Of a stretch of DNA of 37,233 nt, positions 1-6,308 are shown piece after piece. Source of the DNA: a virus; the IMG/VR virus record IMGVR_UViG_3300042691_044046, positions 1 to 37,233 of that record; one strand, given 5' to 3'. Under the pieces are notes generated by a model that was not told the DNA's origin, ran no database searches, and saw only the letters and a list, made by a program, of their open reading frames with translations. The position numbers were made by a program, and so were the translations under genes. Numbering within the stretch: the stretch's first letter is position 1; each line of letters opens with the position of its first letter.

Positions 1-33
1 GCCCCACTCCGGGAGCATTTCCCGGAGTGGGGC
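1..33 (-). terminator. Hairpin downstream of the tRNA 3' end (host-side copy)
   Basis: A nearly perfect inverted repeat with GCCCCACTCCGGG and CCCGGAGTGGGGC arms. Read on the minus strand it lies directly downstream of the tRNA CCA end. The T-tract expected of an intrinsic terminator would lie left of base 1 and cannot be seen, but the right-hand copy has one. Confidence 0.6.
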
Positions 34-60
34 GGTGATGGTCGGGCTGGCGGGATTCGA
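1..60. repeat. attL: left copy of the 60-bp terminal direct repeat
   Basis: Bases 1-60 recur at 37174-37233 with only three mismatches (positions 14-16); the last 44 bases are identical. The repeat holds a GC-rich hairpin (1-33) and, on the minus strand, the end of a tRNA gene. An integrase gene begins 125 bp inside. This is the layout of a prophage integrated into the 3' end of a tRNA gene, and the shared segment contains the recombination core. Identity stops inside the T-loop here only because the window ends at 37233, so the true core could extend further. Confidence 0.85.
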
Positions 61-66
61 ACCCAC
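39..66 (-). tRNA. Truncated tRNA 3' end (T-arm, acceptor strand, CCA), tRNA-Pro-like
   Basis: On the minus strand the sequence reads as a T-stem GTGGG, T-loop TTCGAAT, stem CCCGC, acceptor strand CAGCCCG, discriminator A and CCA. The acceptor implies a tRNA starting with C1 and pairing with G72, followed by A73, as in tRNA-Pro; the isotype is an inference. The matching 5' acceptor (CGGGCTG) is not found in bases 61-130 and no regular anticodon arm follows. This is therefore a remnant left by integration, and the functional gene should lie beyond the right end of the window. Confidence 0.6.
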
Positions 67-184
67 GACAGGAAAGCGGCCTGTTTGCAGGGCAAACGGA
101 GGGCGGTTTCCGGTTTGAGGGTGCGAGATTTTCCGTTGGTTTCCTCGGTTGCGTTAAGAGGCGTTAAGAGGTCATTCGCGGCTT
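67..184. promoter_or_regulatory. attP arm / integrase leader with tandem GTTAAGAG sites
   Basis: Phage DNA between the core and the integrase start. It holds a short hairpin (GTTTGC-AGG-GCAAAC, 88-102) and two direct copies of GTTAAGAG at 153-160 and 163-170, exactly 10 bp apart, the second followed by GTCA. The same tandem pair with the same spacing and the same following GTCA lies near the right end (37139-37160). Paired sites in helical phase on both sides of the core are what tyrosine-integrase arm-binding sites look like. The nearer copy ends 14 bp before the integrase start, so Int or a directionality factor could also affect int expression. Confidence 0.6.
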
Positions 185-1390
185 ATGGCGTCGGTGCATA
201 AGCAGAAGCAGTCGAGGTTCTGGTATGGGCATTTTCGGCTCAATGGTAGGCTCATTGGCCGCTCGACTGGGGAGACCGACAAGGCGCGGGCGCTGGCGGT
301 GGCCATGGCATGGGAGGAGGCCGCCAAGGGCCGGCGGGTGGAGACGGAGAATCAGGCCCGGAAGGTCATGGAGGAGCTGCTCAGCGGGAAGCTGGGCCGG
401 GAGATCGAGCGGGTCACCTGCGGATCGTACCTGGAGCGGTGGCTGGCATCGATCGATGGGACAGTGGCGGCCAGCACTCTGGCTTTCTACCGGGGTGCGG
501 CCGGGGCGTTTGTGGGGTTTCTGGGGCCGGACCGGCTGCTTGATGGCGTGGGCCCTGAGGATGTTGTGGCGTGGCGGTCGGCAGAGGCCGGACGGGTGAG
601 CGCAGTCACTGCCAACAATCGGCTCAAGGCGGTCCGCGCAATGTTCGAATCGGCGCTGAGGGAGCGGCATGTAAGGTCGAACCCGGCGGGAGCAATCAAG
701 GCGCTGAAAAGGACAGCGGACGAGGAGAGGAAGCGCCGGCCATTCAGCCGGGAGGAAATCGGCAGGGTCCTGGCTGCGGCCGATGGCGACTGGCGGCTGA
801 TGGTGCAGCTGGGCCTCCAGACCGGTCAGCGGCTGGGGGATCTGGTCCGCCTCGACTGGCGCGAGCTGGATCTCGGAAAGGGAGTCTGGATGCTGCGGGC
901 CGGGAAAACGGGGCGGCGGCTGCTCATTCCGCTGAGCGGCGAACTGGTCGAGGAGCTGAGGGCTCGAGGGCCTCGATCTGATGGTGGGGTGTTCCCGGGG
1001 CTGGTCGATGAGGTCGGCCGTTCGGGAGGATACGTCGGCGGCATCTCGAAGAAGTTTGCGCACATCCTGTATCTGGCTGGGCTGAGGTCGCATTCTCCGT
1101 ATGGGGAGGACCGCCGGCGCAAGAAGTCGGGCGAGGAAGACAGGCGAGAGCAGCAGGAGCTGTCCTTTCACAGTTTGCGCCACACGGCGCGCACGTGGTT
1201 GGAAGAGTCAGGGCAGCCGAAAGCGGTCATCGATGCGCTTGTCGGCCACAGCGGAGACATGGGGCGCACTTACACGACCGTTGGCATCGATGCGCTGCGG
1301 GCTGCGGCGGCCGTGCTGGCTGTGCCGGCTGAGGCGGGAACGGGAACTGGTGGTGGGGCCTTACCAGTGGGGCCTGAGGCAACTACCTAG
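185..1390 (+). CDS. int: Phage integrase, tyrosine recombinase
   Basis: The 401-aa protein carries the full tyrosine-recombinase active site: Arg216 (in TGQRLGDL), Lys241 (GKTGRR), His329-x-x-Arg332 (HSLRH), His355 (VGHSG) and nucleophile Tyr363. The first ~65 residues look like an arm-site-binding domain and residues ~75-165 like the SAM-like core-binding domain. An Arg/Lys/Glu-rich insertion at about 300-325 lies before the HxxR box. It catalyses site-specific integration and excision at the tRNA 3' end. The gene reads away from attL, and its start codon lies just inside the GTTAAGAG arm sites. Its stop overlaps that of the convergent gene at 1383. It appears intact, so the prophage may still be mobile. 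Confidence 0.95.
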   Translation: MASVHKQKQSRFWYGHFRLNGRLIGRSTGETDKARALAVAMAWEEAAKGRRVETENQARKVMEELLSGKLGREIERVTCGSYLERWLASIDGTVAASTLAFYRGAAGAFVGFLGPDRLLDGVGPEDVVAWRSAEAGRVSAVTANNRLKAVRAMFESALRERHVRSNPAGAIKALKRTADEERKRRPFSREEIGRVLAAADGDWRLMVQLGLQTGQRLGDLVRLDWRELDLGKGVWMLRAGKTGRRLLIPLSGELVEELRARGPRSDGGVFPGLVDEVGRSGGYVGGISKKFAHILYLAGLRSHSPYGEDRRRKKSGEEDRREQQELSFHSLRHTARTWLEESGQPKAVIDALVGHSGDMGRTYTTVGIDALRAAAAVLAVPAEAGTGTGGGALPVGPEATT

Positions 1391-1901
1391 GATTCCTCGG
1401 CAGTTCGGGATTGTCAGGCAGCCTTTTGGATTCGTACCTTTCAGAAATTCGATCGATGTTCTTTCTGACGCGGCCAGCCTGTTCATCAGTCAGGACTCCT
1501 GACTGAAGTATCTCGTGGAGAAAGGCAAAGTGCATTCGATGCCACGCCATGAAGTCGTTGTGGGCGTCAATTGAGAACCTCAAGGATCTGAAAATCAGGC
1601 CGATGAACAATCGGAAAAGCATCAGCAGTCCGGATGCAACTATCAGAAACACCGAAAACCTCGAGGGAGGCCACGGAGTGACGATCAAAGATGCCGCGAA
1701 CAGCAGTGGGGCCAAGATCCCGGTGAACCAGTACATCGCCCGTAGAAGAGCGCGCTTGGCAGCGGAAATCATGACTCCCGCATCGTTTCTCTGCCTTTCA
1801 GTACTCACAATCCACCAGAGCCCGATCGCGACCACGGTTGCCCACCCGGAGCCAACTAGAAGAATCAGCCAGTCACTGATGATGGGTGCCCATGTGTCCA
1901 T
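1383..1901 (-). CDS. Predicted three-helix membrane protein (unknown; lysogenic-conversion type)
   Basis: The 172-aa protein has hydrophobic segments at about residues 9-30, 55-77 and 80-107, followed by a soluble, charged C-terminal part of about 60 residues (DAHNDFMAWHRMHF onward). The gene is convergent with int, sharing overlapping stop codons in CTACCTAG. It is visibly less GC-rich than its neighbours, and it is opposite in direction to most of the phage. Extra, oppositely oriented, AT-richer genes beside int are often lysogenic-conversion (moron) genes. Superinfection exclusion or host-fitness roles are possible, but no family is recognised. Confidence 0.7.
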   Translation of the reverse strand: MDTWAPIISDWLILLVGSGWATVVAIGLWWIVSTERQRNDAGVMISAAKRALLRAMYWFTGILAPLLFAASLIVTPWPPSRFSVFLIVASGLLMLFRLFIGLIFRSLRFSIDAHNDFMAWHRMHFAFLHEILQSGVLTDEQAGRVRKNIDRISERYESKRLPDNPELPRNPR

Positions 1902-2087
1902 GATATTGATGCTGCCTCAGTCCGGGTACCTGTTTGCGGGAGAAGAGTCAACCAACTTAGGCGGGCGACCTCGCGGGGATGGGGGTGGGATGCTGCGCAG
2001 ACATGATTCGTTGTTTTGGTGAAGTGCGAGAAAAAACCGCTGGTTTTGAGCAGTGGACAGAGCGGGAGAAAACGGCATGATCGTTGG
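1902..2087. other. Intergenic region between divergent genes
   Basis: The 186 bp between two divergently transcribed membrane-protein genes should hold both their promoters. No -10/-35 pair close to consensus is visible on either strand, and no strong hairpin is seen. Confidence 0.4.
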
Positions 2088-2627
2088 ATGAGCAGTCAGC
2101 AGAAACCTCCTGTGCCACCGTGGATTCCGCAGCGTCCGGCCCCGGCGCGGCCGCAGGTGGTTTATGTGCCGCGGGCGGCGGATGGGTCGCGGACCATTCG
2201 GGCCGGCTGGATCCTCAATGCGGTGGTGCTGGGCCTCACGGTCGTCCTCATGGCCGGGCTCGCACTGCAGATTCGGCGGGTGGTGGCCATCAATGGTGGA
2301 GCACCGGCGTCCGGCGTCGATGTGGCCAGCCTCGTGGCGATGTTCGGCGGGGGTGGGATCATTGTGGCCATCATGGCCCTGGCTGAGATTGCCCTGTTTG
2401 TGATCGTCGTAGTCGGGATGGTGCAGGGCCGGGTTGGGGGCGCGCTGATGCTGTTCGTTGGCTCCCTGATTAATCTGGTATGCTGCTCCTTGGCGATCAG
2501 CTGGGGCGCCCCAGCACTGCTGGCATGGGAGATCGGCCGTGCTCAGCCGGCTGGCGAAGTGCAGGCCGATGGGGAGGCCCGAAAGATCGGTGGTGGATTC
2601 TCGCCTCCGCCGGTCGGCTCGTGGTGA
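2088..2627 (+). CDS. Proline-rich N-terminus membrane protein, unknown
   Basis: I chose the ATG at 2088 (MSSQQKPPVPPWIPQ), giving 179 aa. An in-frame start at 2016 would add a basic, low-quality 24-residue extension. The first ~25 residues are Pro/Gln-rich and the rest is hydrophobic, with predicted membrane segments near 41-62, 83-112 and 117-138. This resembles small multi-pass proteins with proline-rich cytoplasmic tails (DUF4190-like layout), but I cannot assign a family. It lies in the lysogeny-associated block beside a nuclease gene, so a conversion or exclusion role is plausible but not shown. Confidence 0.65.
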   Translation: MSSQQKPPVPPWIPQRPAPARPQVVYVPRAADGSRTIRAGWILNAVVLGLTVVLMAGLALQIRRVVAINGGAPASGVDVASLVAMFGGGGIIVAIMALAEIALFVIVVVGMVQGRVGGALMLFVGSLINLVCCSLAISWGAPALLAWEIGRAQPAGEVQADGEARKIGGGFSPPPVGSW

Positions 2628-2724
2628 GGGAGGCCGGGTGCGCTCGGGAAATTTGGCGCACGAAAGGATTGGCCGGGAGACGTCGATCTGCTATCCCCAT
2701 GGGATTCCAACCTTCAATCCCATT

Positions 2725-3579
2725 ATGGCGAACATCCCCAAAAAAGCAGCTGAGCGCATTGTCGCTGGCCTGAAACGGTTCCAACCCATCCTTGCCGCGG
2801 CAAAGGCCCGGGACGTCGGAGAGTCAGACACGGTCACTATCGTGACCGACATGCTGGCCGAAATCTTCGGGTACGACAAGTACTCCGAGATCACCTCCGA
2901 GTATGCGATCCGTGGGACGTTCTGCGATTTGGCAATTAAGCTGGACGGGGTGCTCCAGACCCTCATTGAGGTCAAAGCCATTGGCCTCGACCTCAAGGAT
3001 GCCCATGTGAAGCAGGCTGTCGATTATGCTGCCAATCAGGGGGTGGACTGGGTGCTGCTGACCAATGGGATCACTTGGAGGGTGTATCGACTGATTTTCG
3101 CGAAACCGATCGACAACGAACTGGTCATCGAGATTGATTTCTGCAGCCTGAACAGCCGTTCCCAGACCGATGTGGATCTGTTGTACCTCTGGTGCAAAGA
3201 AGGCTGGCAGCGATCGGTCTTGGGTGATTTCCACACGCAGAAACAGGCCCTGAGTCGGTTCTTCATCGGGGCCATGATGCTGAGCCAGCCGGTGCTCGAG
3301 GTGATCCGGCGGGAGCTGAAGCGAGTCTCTCCAGATGTAAGGATCGAGGTGGATCAAATCCGCGCCGTTCTGGCGGCCGAAGTCATCAAGAGGGACGTCC
3401 TTGAGGGAGACAAGGCCGATGAGGCGAGGAAGAAGATTGCAAAGGCAGCCGGCACGGCGCTGCGCACAGCGGTCCAGAGGAAGCCTGCATCTGCGGATTC
3501 GCAGGCAGCGCCCAGCGGCAGTGAGGCGATTTCTCAGGAGGCGGAAGCGCCGGAGGCAGGGCCGGAGTCTGCGGAGTGA
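2725..3579 (+). CDS. Stand-alone HsdR N-terminal-type PD-(D/E)XK nuclease
   Basis: The 284-aa protein starts at the ATG at 2725 (MANIPKKAAERIVAG); the frame is open further upstream but that part is not protein-like. Residues ~35-150 match the type I restriction HsdR N-terminal nuclease domain: a segment ending in Asp68 (GTFCDLAIK), then Glu82-Val-Lys84 (LIEVKAIG), then the QAVDYAANQGVDWVLLTNG region that usually follows the active site. There is no helicase or translocase domain, unlike full HsdR at around 1000 aa. The C-terminal ~60 residues are Ala/Glu/Pro-rich. HsdR_N-only proteins are found in prophages and defence islands. It may cut invading DNA, but the partner, if any, is unknown. 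A strong terminator follows directly. Confidence 0.8.
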   Translation: MANIPKKAAERIVAGLKRFQPILAAAKARDVGESDTVTIVTDMLAEIFGYDKYSEITSEYAIRGTFCDLAIKLDGVLQTLIEVKAIGLDLKDAHVKQAVDYAANQGVDWVLLTNGITWRVYRLIFAKPIDNELVIEIDFCSLNSRSQTDVDLLYLWCKEGWQRSVLGDFHTQKQALSRFFIGAMMLSQPVLEVIRRELKRVSPDVRIEVDQIRAVLAAEVIKRDVLEGDKADEARKKIAKAAGTALRTAVQRKPASADSQAAPSGSEAISQEAEAPEAGPESAE

Positions 3580-3591
3580 ACGATCCAAAAA

Positions 3592-3625
3592 GAAACCCCG
3601 CAGGGCAAACGCTCTGCGGGGTTTT
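3592..3625 (+). terminator. Intrinsic terminator after the nuclease gene
   Basis: AAACCCCGCAG and CTGCGGGGTTTT form a GC-rich stem flanked by A- and T-tracts, 13 bp after the nuclease stop codon. The hairpin and its flanks recur almost unchanged at 3949-3981. Confidence 0.85.
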
Positions 3626-3657
3626 CTGCCTTAATGCGTAGACGGGTCGGGTGAAAA

Positions 3658-3936
3658 GTGCTAGGCGTGCGGATGGATTGCTTAATTACTCAATACATGT
3701 TGGAGATCGTCACGCACGATGTCGTTTATTCCGCCTGTGCGCTCACTCCCTTTCCCGATTTCCGAAAAGGGGACATCATTGATCCGGGACCTTGGGCGGA
3801 AGCGCTTATGGAAAAAGGGAGTCTGGAGGTCACCGATGTCAGATATTGGACCTATCTATTCAAAGGAAATTCCGAAAGCGGTGAGTCTGCCTCAAACAGA
3901 GTGAAGACGCAGGTTCGCTGCCGGATTATTCCGTGA
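3658..3936 (+). CDS. Small unknown protein in a terminator-flanked cassette
   Basis: The open frame encodes up to 92 aa. A GTG at 3658, an ATG at 3673 (MDCLITQYMLEIVTH) or an ATG at 3694 could start it, and no strong Shine-Dalgarno sequence decides between them; 3673 is my preference. No family is recognised and no membrane segment or metal-binding motif is obvious. The reading frame is less GC-rich than the rest of the phage. The gene is bracketed by two near-identical intrinsic terminators, which makes it an insulated single-gene unit that is likely to be expressed in the lysogen. Confidence 0.5.
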   Translation: MLGVRMDCLITQYMLEIVTHDVVYSACALTPFPDFRKGDIIDPGPWAEALMEKGSLEVTDVRYWTYLFKGNSESGESASNRVKTQVRCRIIP

Positions 3937-3948
3937 TGGAACCAAAAA

Positions 3949-3981
3949 GAAACCCCGCAGGGCAAGTGCTCTGCGAGGTTT
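3949..3981 (+). terminator. Second, near-identical intrinsic terminator
   Basis: It repeats the 3592-3625 hairpin with a few changes (CCCCGCAG with loop GGGCAAGTG and CTCTGCGAGG, then TTTT), and it includes the same CCAAAAAGAAA leader. It ends the 92-codon cassette. Transcripts of the minus-strand repressor gene would meet its complement. Confidence 0.75.
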
Positions 3982-4002
3982 TCTGCTTTGTGGGGCCGTG
4001 GG

Positions 4003-4449
4003 TCAGATGTCCTCGGCCGGCTTGTTGAGGCCGGTGTTGGCGATGAATGGAGCGCCTTCGCTGGGTTTTCTTGGGGTTGGCGCTCTGGGTTCGGCTGATT
4101 CTGCGACTTTGAGGGGAGGGGATTTCTCGCCAACCTTGGTTTCTGTCGTGTACGAAACGGAGCGTTTGATGAGGCCCCTGATGACATCGATGAGCAGTGC
4201 TTCGACGGTCATTCCGCGCTCCTCAGCGGCCTTTGAAAGAGCGATGATTTCCTCTATGGTCAGGGGGATCTTGACCTTCCGGATTTGCTCGTCTCGGAGG
4301 AAATCCATCAGGCGTGCAATGTAGTCGGGCACCTCTCGATCGACTCGCCATTGGGAAACCGAGGATGGGGTAACTCCAAGTTTTTTGGCGAGTTCGCGCC
4401 CACTCAGGCCGAGTTCTTGTTGGATTTGGCAGAAGTCAGAATTCTTCAT
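4003..4449 (-). CDS. HTH repressor (CI-like) with C-terminal ribbon-helix-helix-like module
   Basis: I chose the ATG at 4449 (MKNSDFCQIQQELG; 148 aa) because AGGA lies 9 nt upstream; a GTG at 4476 is an alternative. Residues 15-37 form a classic HTH (SGRELAKKLGVTPSSVSQW). Residues 57-96 look like a ribbon-helix-helix or dimerisation module, and the C-terminal ~50 residues are Pro/Lys-rich. No LexA-type peptidase domain (Ser/Lys dyad) is visible, so induction would not work by RecA-stimulated self-cleavage. It faces the 66-aa protein across a region with three AATTCACA boxes, and so should be the lysogenic repressor. Its module is clearly similar to that 66-aa protein. Confidence 0.85.
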   Translation of the reverse strand: MKNSDFCQIQQELGLSGRELAKKLGVTPSSVSQWRVDREVPDYIARLMDFLRDEQIRKVKIPLTIEEIIALSKAAEERGMTVEALLIDVIRGLIKRSVSYTTETKVGEKSPPLKVAESAEPRAPTPRKPSEGAPFIANTGLNKPAEDI

Positions 4450-4544
4450 TTGCCCATCCTGCGCGGAAAAATTCACATCTGCAACTTTTTTCCGTTGACG
4501 AATTCACAGTGTGACGGCAAAACGTCAGGAAATTCACACTGTGT
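4450..4544. promoter_or_regulatory. Immunity control region with three operator-like boxes
   Basis: Three copies of AATTCACA start at 4470, 4501 and 4531, 31 and 30 bp apart (three helical turns). The second and third are parts of odd palindromes: TCACA-G-TGTGA (4504-4514) and CACA-C-TGTG (4535-4543). A further inverted repeat, TGACG-N6-CGTCA, lies between them (4512-4527). TTGACG at 4495 could be a -35 element for the rightward promoter, but no good -10 is seen. The last box covers the AGGA and start-codon region of the 66-aa gene, so binding there could block both transcription and translation. Confidence 0.65.
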
Positions 4545-4745
4545 ATGCCAAAAAACGAAACACTGCAGCCAGACGCATCTGCCCCGGAAATCGCAACTCG
4601 CGTGACTCTGGAGATTTCTCTCCGGCCCGCCCTCAACATCGATGACCTCACGGCGCTGAGGGAGGTGGCGGCGCAGCGGGGGCAGAGCGTGGAGCAGGTC
4701 GTCATTGAGGCCCTGCGCGGGGTGCTCGCAGCAGAGGCAGCCTGA
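4545..4745 (+). CDS. Ribbon-helix-helix protein opposite the repressor (Cro position)
   Basis: The 66-aa protein has a polar N-terminus, a likely beta-strand (TRVTLEISL, 18-26) and two helices (about 31-45 and 48-63), the layout of a MetJ/Arc-type ribbon-helix-helix DNA-binding protein. It is the first rightward gene after the operator region, where lambdoid phages put cro. Residues 37-61 align without gaps to repressor residues 70-94 with 10 of 25 identical. It may compete with, or form mixed dimers with, the repressor (inference). AGGA lies 14 nt upstream of the ATG, inside the operator region. Confidence 0.75.
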   Translation: MPKNETLQPDASAPEIATRVTLEISLRPALNIDDLTALREVAAQRGQSVEQVVIEALRGVLAAEAA

Positions 4746-4756
4746 GGATTCCCGGA

Positions 4757-4870
4757 ATGGGCAAACATCCCTCCGGGCGCACTGGCGGAGGGGGCAGCGG
4801 GGAGCTGCCGAGGGGCCCCACAGGGGCAGCCAGTGCGGAACCCCAAACAGCAGCAGCAGCAGCAAAATGA
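4757..4870 (+). CDS. Possible 37-aa Gly/Ala-rich peptide, translationally coupled
   Basis: The frame starts at the ATG at 4757 (MGKHPSGRTGGGGSGEL) and ends in a short poly-Ala run encoded by five GCA-type codons (the CAG/GCA repeat at 4850-4864). Its TGA overlaps the next ATG as ATGA, the same join used throughout this operon, which favours it being translated. No function is suggested by the sequence, and it could be a leader peptide. Confidence 0.4.
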   Translation: MGKHPSGRTGGGGSGELPRGPTGAASAEPQTAAAAAK

Positions 4871-5160
4871 GCACCAAATTCCCATGCATCATCACCCTCC
4901 TCACGGATGGGTGGTACACCGCCACCGGAGAGACCGTCAGGGCATTCCTGTGGTCCATGTACGATCACAGGGTGGCCATCAACCTGTGGAACCGGCTTGG
5001 AGATTTCGGGCCGGAGCTACGGGCAGAGATCGCCAGCCTCGTGGCACTGGATTCGATGGAGCGGGAGCGGGCAGTGGATGCCCTCCTAGAGGAGACGGGA
5101 GAGCGGGAGCGGATCGCGAAGCGACCGCTGGATCTGCGGGCGGCGGAGCGCCGCATCTGA
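4867..5160 (+). CDS. Unknown 97-aa early protein
   Basis: It starts at ATG 4867 (MSTKFPCIITLLTDGWYTATG), which overlaps the preceding stop as ATGA. The N-terminal half is mixed hydrophobic and aromatic; the C-terminal half is Glu/Arg-rich and probably helical (RAEIASLVALDSMERERAVD). No family is recognised. It is the first well-supported gene of the early run after the RHH protein, and so likely has a regulatory or host-takeover role (inference from position only). Confidence 0.6.
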   Translation: MSTKFPCIITLLTDGWYTATGETVRAFLWSMYDHRVAINLWNRLGDFGPELRAEIASLVALDSMERERAVDALLEETGERERIAKRPLDLRAAERRI

Positions 5161-5287
5161 CCAATTTCCGCCGCCGCCCAGCCGCGCTCCGGCCTGTAGT
5201 CGGAGCCAGAGGAGTCAGAAACGGGCTTGGGAATTCGCCTCTGAGGCGGGCGGCGGCGGGACCTCGAACCACCAACGACGACGCATC
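5161..5287. other. Structured intergenic leader with 12-bp inverted repeat
   Basis: CCGCCGCCGCCC at 5168-5179 is the exact reverse complement of GGGCGGCGGCGG at 5248-5259. An inner palindrome CGCCT-CTG-AGGCG lies at 5236-5248. Together they could fold the RNA ahead of the next gene cluster. No promoter close to consensus is seen. Confidence 0.4.
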
Positions 5288-5461
5288 ATGTACGACCCAC
5301 GAGACTTAGAACAAATGGAACCACTTATGGGTGAGCCGCAGCCCCTTTCCGGGCTGGCTGTCTTCGCGCTAGGGGCATGCCTTGGGTGGCTGTCCTTGGC
5401 CGCCATCTACCAAACCTGTCAGAGCATCGCGTGGCTCTGGCGCATCATCTTCGGGTCATGA
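5288..5461 (+). CDS. Small membrane protein, 57 aa
   Basis: The frame from ATG 5288 (MYDPRDLEQMEPLMGEPQ) has a single hydrophobic stretch at about residues 20-40 (LSGLAVFALGACLGWLSLAA) and ends at a TGA that overlaps the next ATG (ATGA at 5458). The coupling and the convincing membrane segment support a real gene. Function unknown. Confidence 0.6.
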   Translation: MYDPRDLEQMEPLMGEPQPLSGLAVFALGACLGWLSLAAIYQTCQSIAWLWRIIFGS

Positions 5462-5634
5462 GCAGTGATCCGAGGTCGATGCTGCAGGAGGCCGCGCAGA
5501 CCCGGCCACGCACGCTGAGCCAGAGAGCCGGCTGCTGGTTTCTCCTCGTGTGGCTGCTGTGGTCGGCCATGTGCGGGGCGATCAAGGCGGTCGAAGTCAT
5601 CGGGATGCTCTGCGGGGGAGGTGGCCATGATTGA
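5458..5634 (+). CDS. Small membrane protein, 58 aa
   Basis: It starts at ATG 5458, overlapping the upstream stop, and encodes a basic N-terminus (MSSDPRSMLQEAAQTRPRTL) followed by a hydrophobic helix (CWFLLVWLLWSAMCGAI). Its end overlaps the next gene, whose Shine-Dalgarno sequence GGGGGAGG lies inside this frame. It is the second of three consecutive membrane-anchored proteins (5288, 5458, 5627), which may act together at the envelope. No family is recognised. Confidence 0.6.
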   Translation: MSSDPRSMLQEAAQTRPRTLSQRAGCWFLLVWLLWSAMCGAIKAVEVIGMLCGGGGHD

Positions 5635-6004
5635 CCGTATCCGGCATCGCCAGCTTGTCACGCTGGCGCGTTGGCAGAAGTGGGCCCTGAATGAGCCTCT
5701 CCAAGAGCACGGAGTGGCGATCATCGAACATCTGCGGGACGGGGGCGTGACGCTGGGGGCCTTGGTGCCTGGTGGGCCTGAGATGCGGACCGTGGAGCTG
5801 CCGGGGACTGCATCGGTGGCCGACGTCCTGCGGTGCGCAGAGCGCGGGCTGCGCCATGAGACGCCGGAGGCCGAGGATCGGCCTCCCATGGTGCTCATCG
5901 TGCTGTTCTGGATCGTGGTTGTTGCCGGCTTCGCTGGCCTCTTCTGGCTGGCTCACATCTGGAGCCTTGCGGAGGCCACCTATTACCGGGAGGGCATGCG
6001 ATGA
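5627..6004 (+). CDS. Single-pass membrane protein, 125 aa, unknown
   Basis: The ATG at 5627 is chosen because GGAGG lies 7 nt upstream. The first ~85 residues are soluble (MIDRIRHRQLVTLARWQ...), and a strong membrane segment follows at about 90-113 (VLIVLFWIVVVAGFAGLFWL). The stop overlaps the next ATG (ATGA at 6001). It is part of the coupled early membrane trio. Confidence 0.65.
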   Translation: MIDRIRHRQLVTLARWQKWALNEPLQEHGVAIIEHLRDGGVTLGALVPGGPEMRTVELPGTASVADVLRCAERGLRHETPEAEDRPPMVLIVLFWIVVVAGFAGLFWLAHIWSLAEATYYREGMR

Positions 6005-6303
6005 GCGGGGAGCCAAAGGACAGGCTGCCGCGGCAAGGCCATGCGAGGACCAAGGCACCGCGCACGTGGGAGCTGATGCTGAGCCCGCAGCGGATGGCGA
6101 GGCTCGCCGAGTTGGCTGAGGCACTCGGGATCGGGCGGGAGGTGAGGGGCCGGGTGGTGCCGTCCGCGGGGAGCCTCATCGATGCGCTGGCCACCGGCCA
6201 CCTTGGGATCTGCCGGATGGATGATCCCGAGCGACAGATCCTCCGGGCGGGAGGGAAACCACCTGTGGTGCCGCAGAGCCGGTTCCCGGGAGACTGGGAT
6301 TGA
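6001..6303 (+). CDS. Unknown 100-aa early protein
   Basis: Starts at an ATGA overlap with the previous gene. The protein is soluble and basic, with a probable helix-rich centre (LSPQRMARLAELAEALGIG, residues ~26-44) that could belong to a small DNA-binding fold, but the match to any HTH is not convincing. The next gene starts 5 bp after its stop. Confidence 0.6.
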   Translation: MSGEPKDRLPRQGHARTKAPRTWELMLSPQRMARLAELAEALGIGREVRGRVVPSAGSLIDALATGHLGICRMDDPERQILRAGGKPPVVPQSRFPGDWD

Positions 6304-6308
6304 GAACA

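Noticed and set aside
89-102. GCAGGGCAAACG shared between the attL arm and the terminator at 3600
   Set aside because: Only 12 bases, not extended on either side, in unrelated contexts; likely chance.
61-115. Complete tRNA at the left end
   Set aside because: No CGGGCTG 5' acceptor strand and no regular D or anticodon arm; a 5-bp stem with a 7-nt loop (70-86) breaks the U33 and variable-loop rules.
164-1183. Long minus-strand frame opposite the integrase
   Set aside because: Pro/Arg/His-rich text typical of antisense frames in GC-rich genes; the plus-strand integrase has a full active site.
4436-4968. Cys-rich minus-strand frames opposite the early small genes
   Set aside because: They result from the CAG/GCA repeat and GC-rich text read backwards; no ribosome site and wrong orientation for the operator layout.
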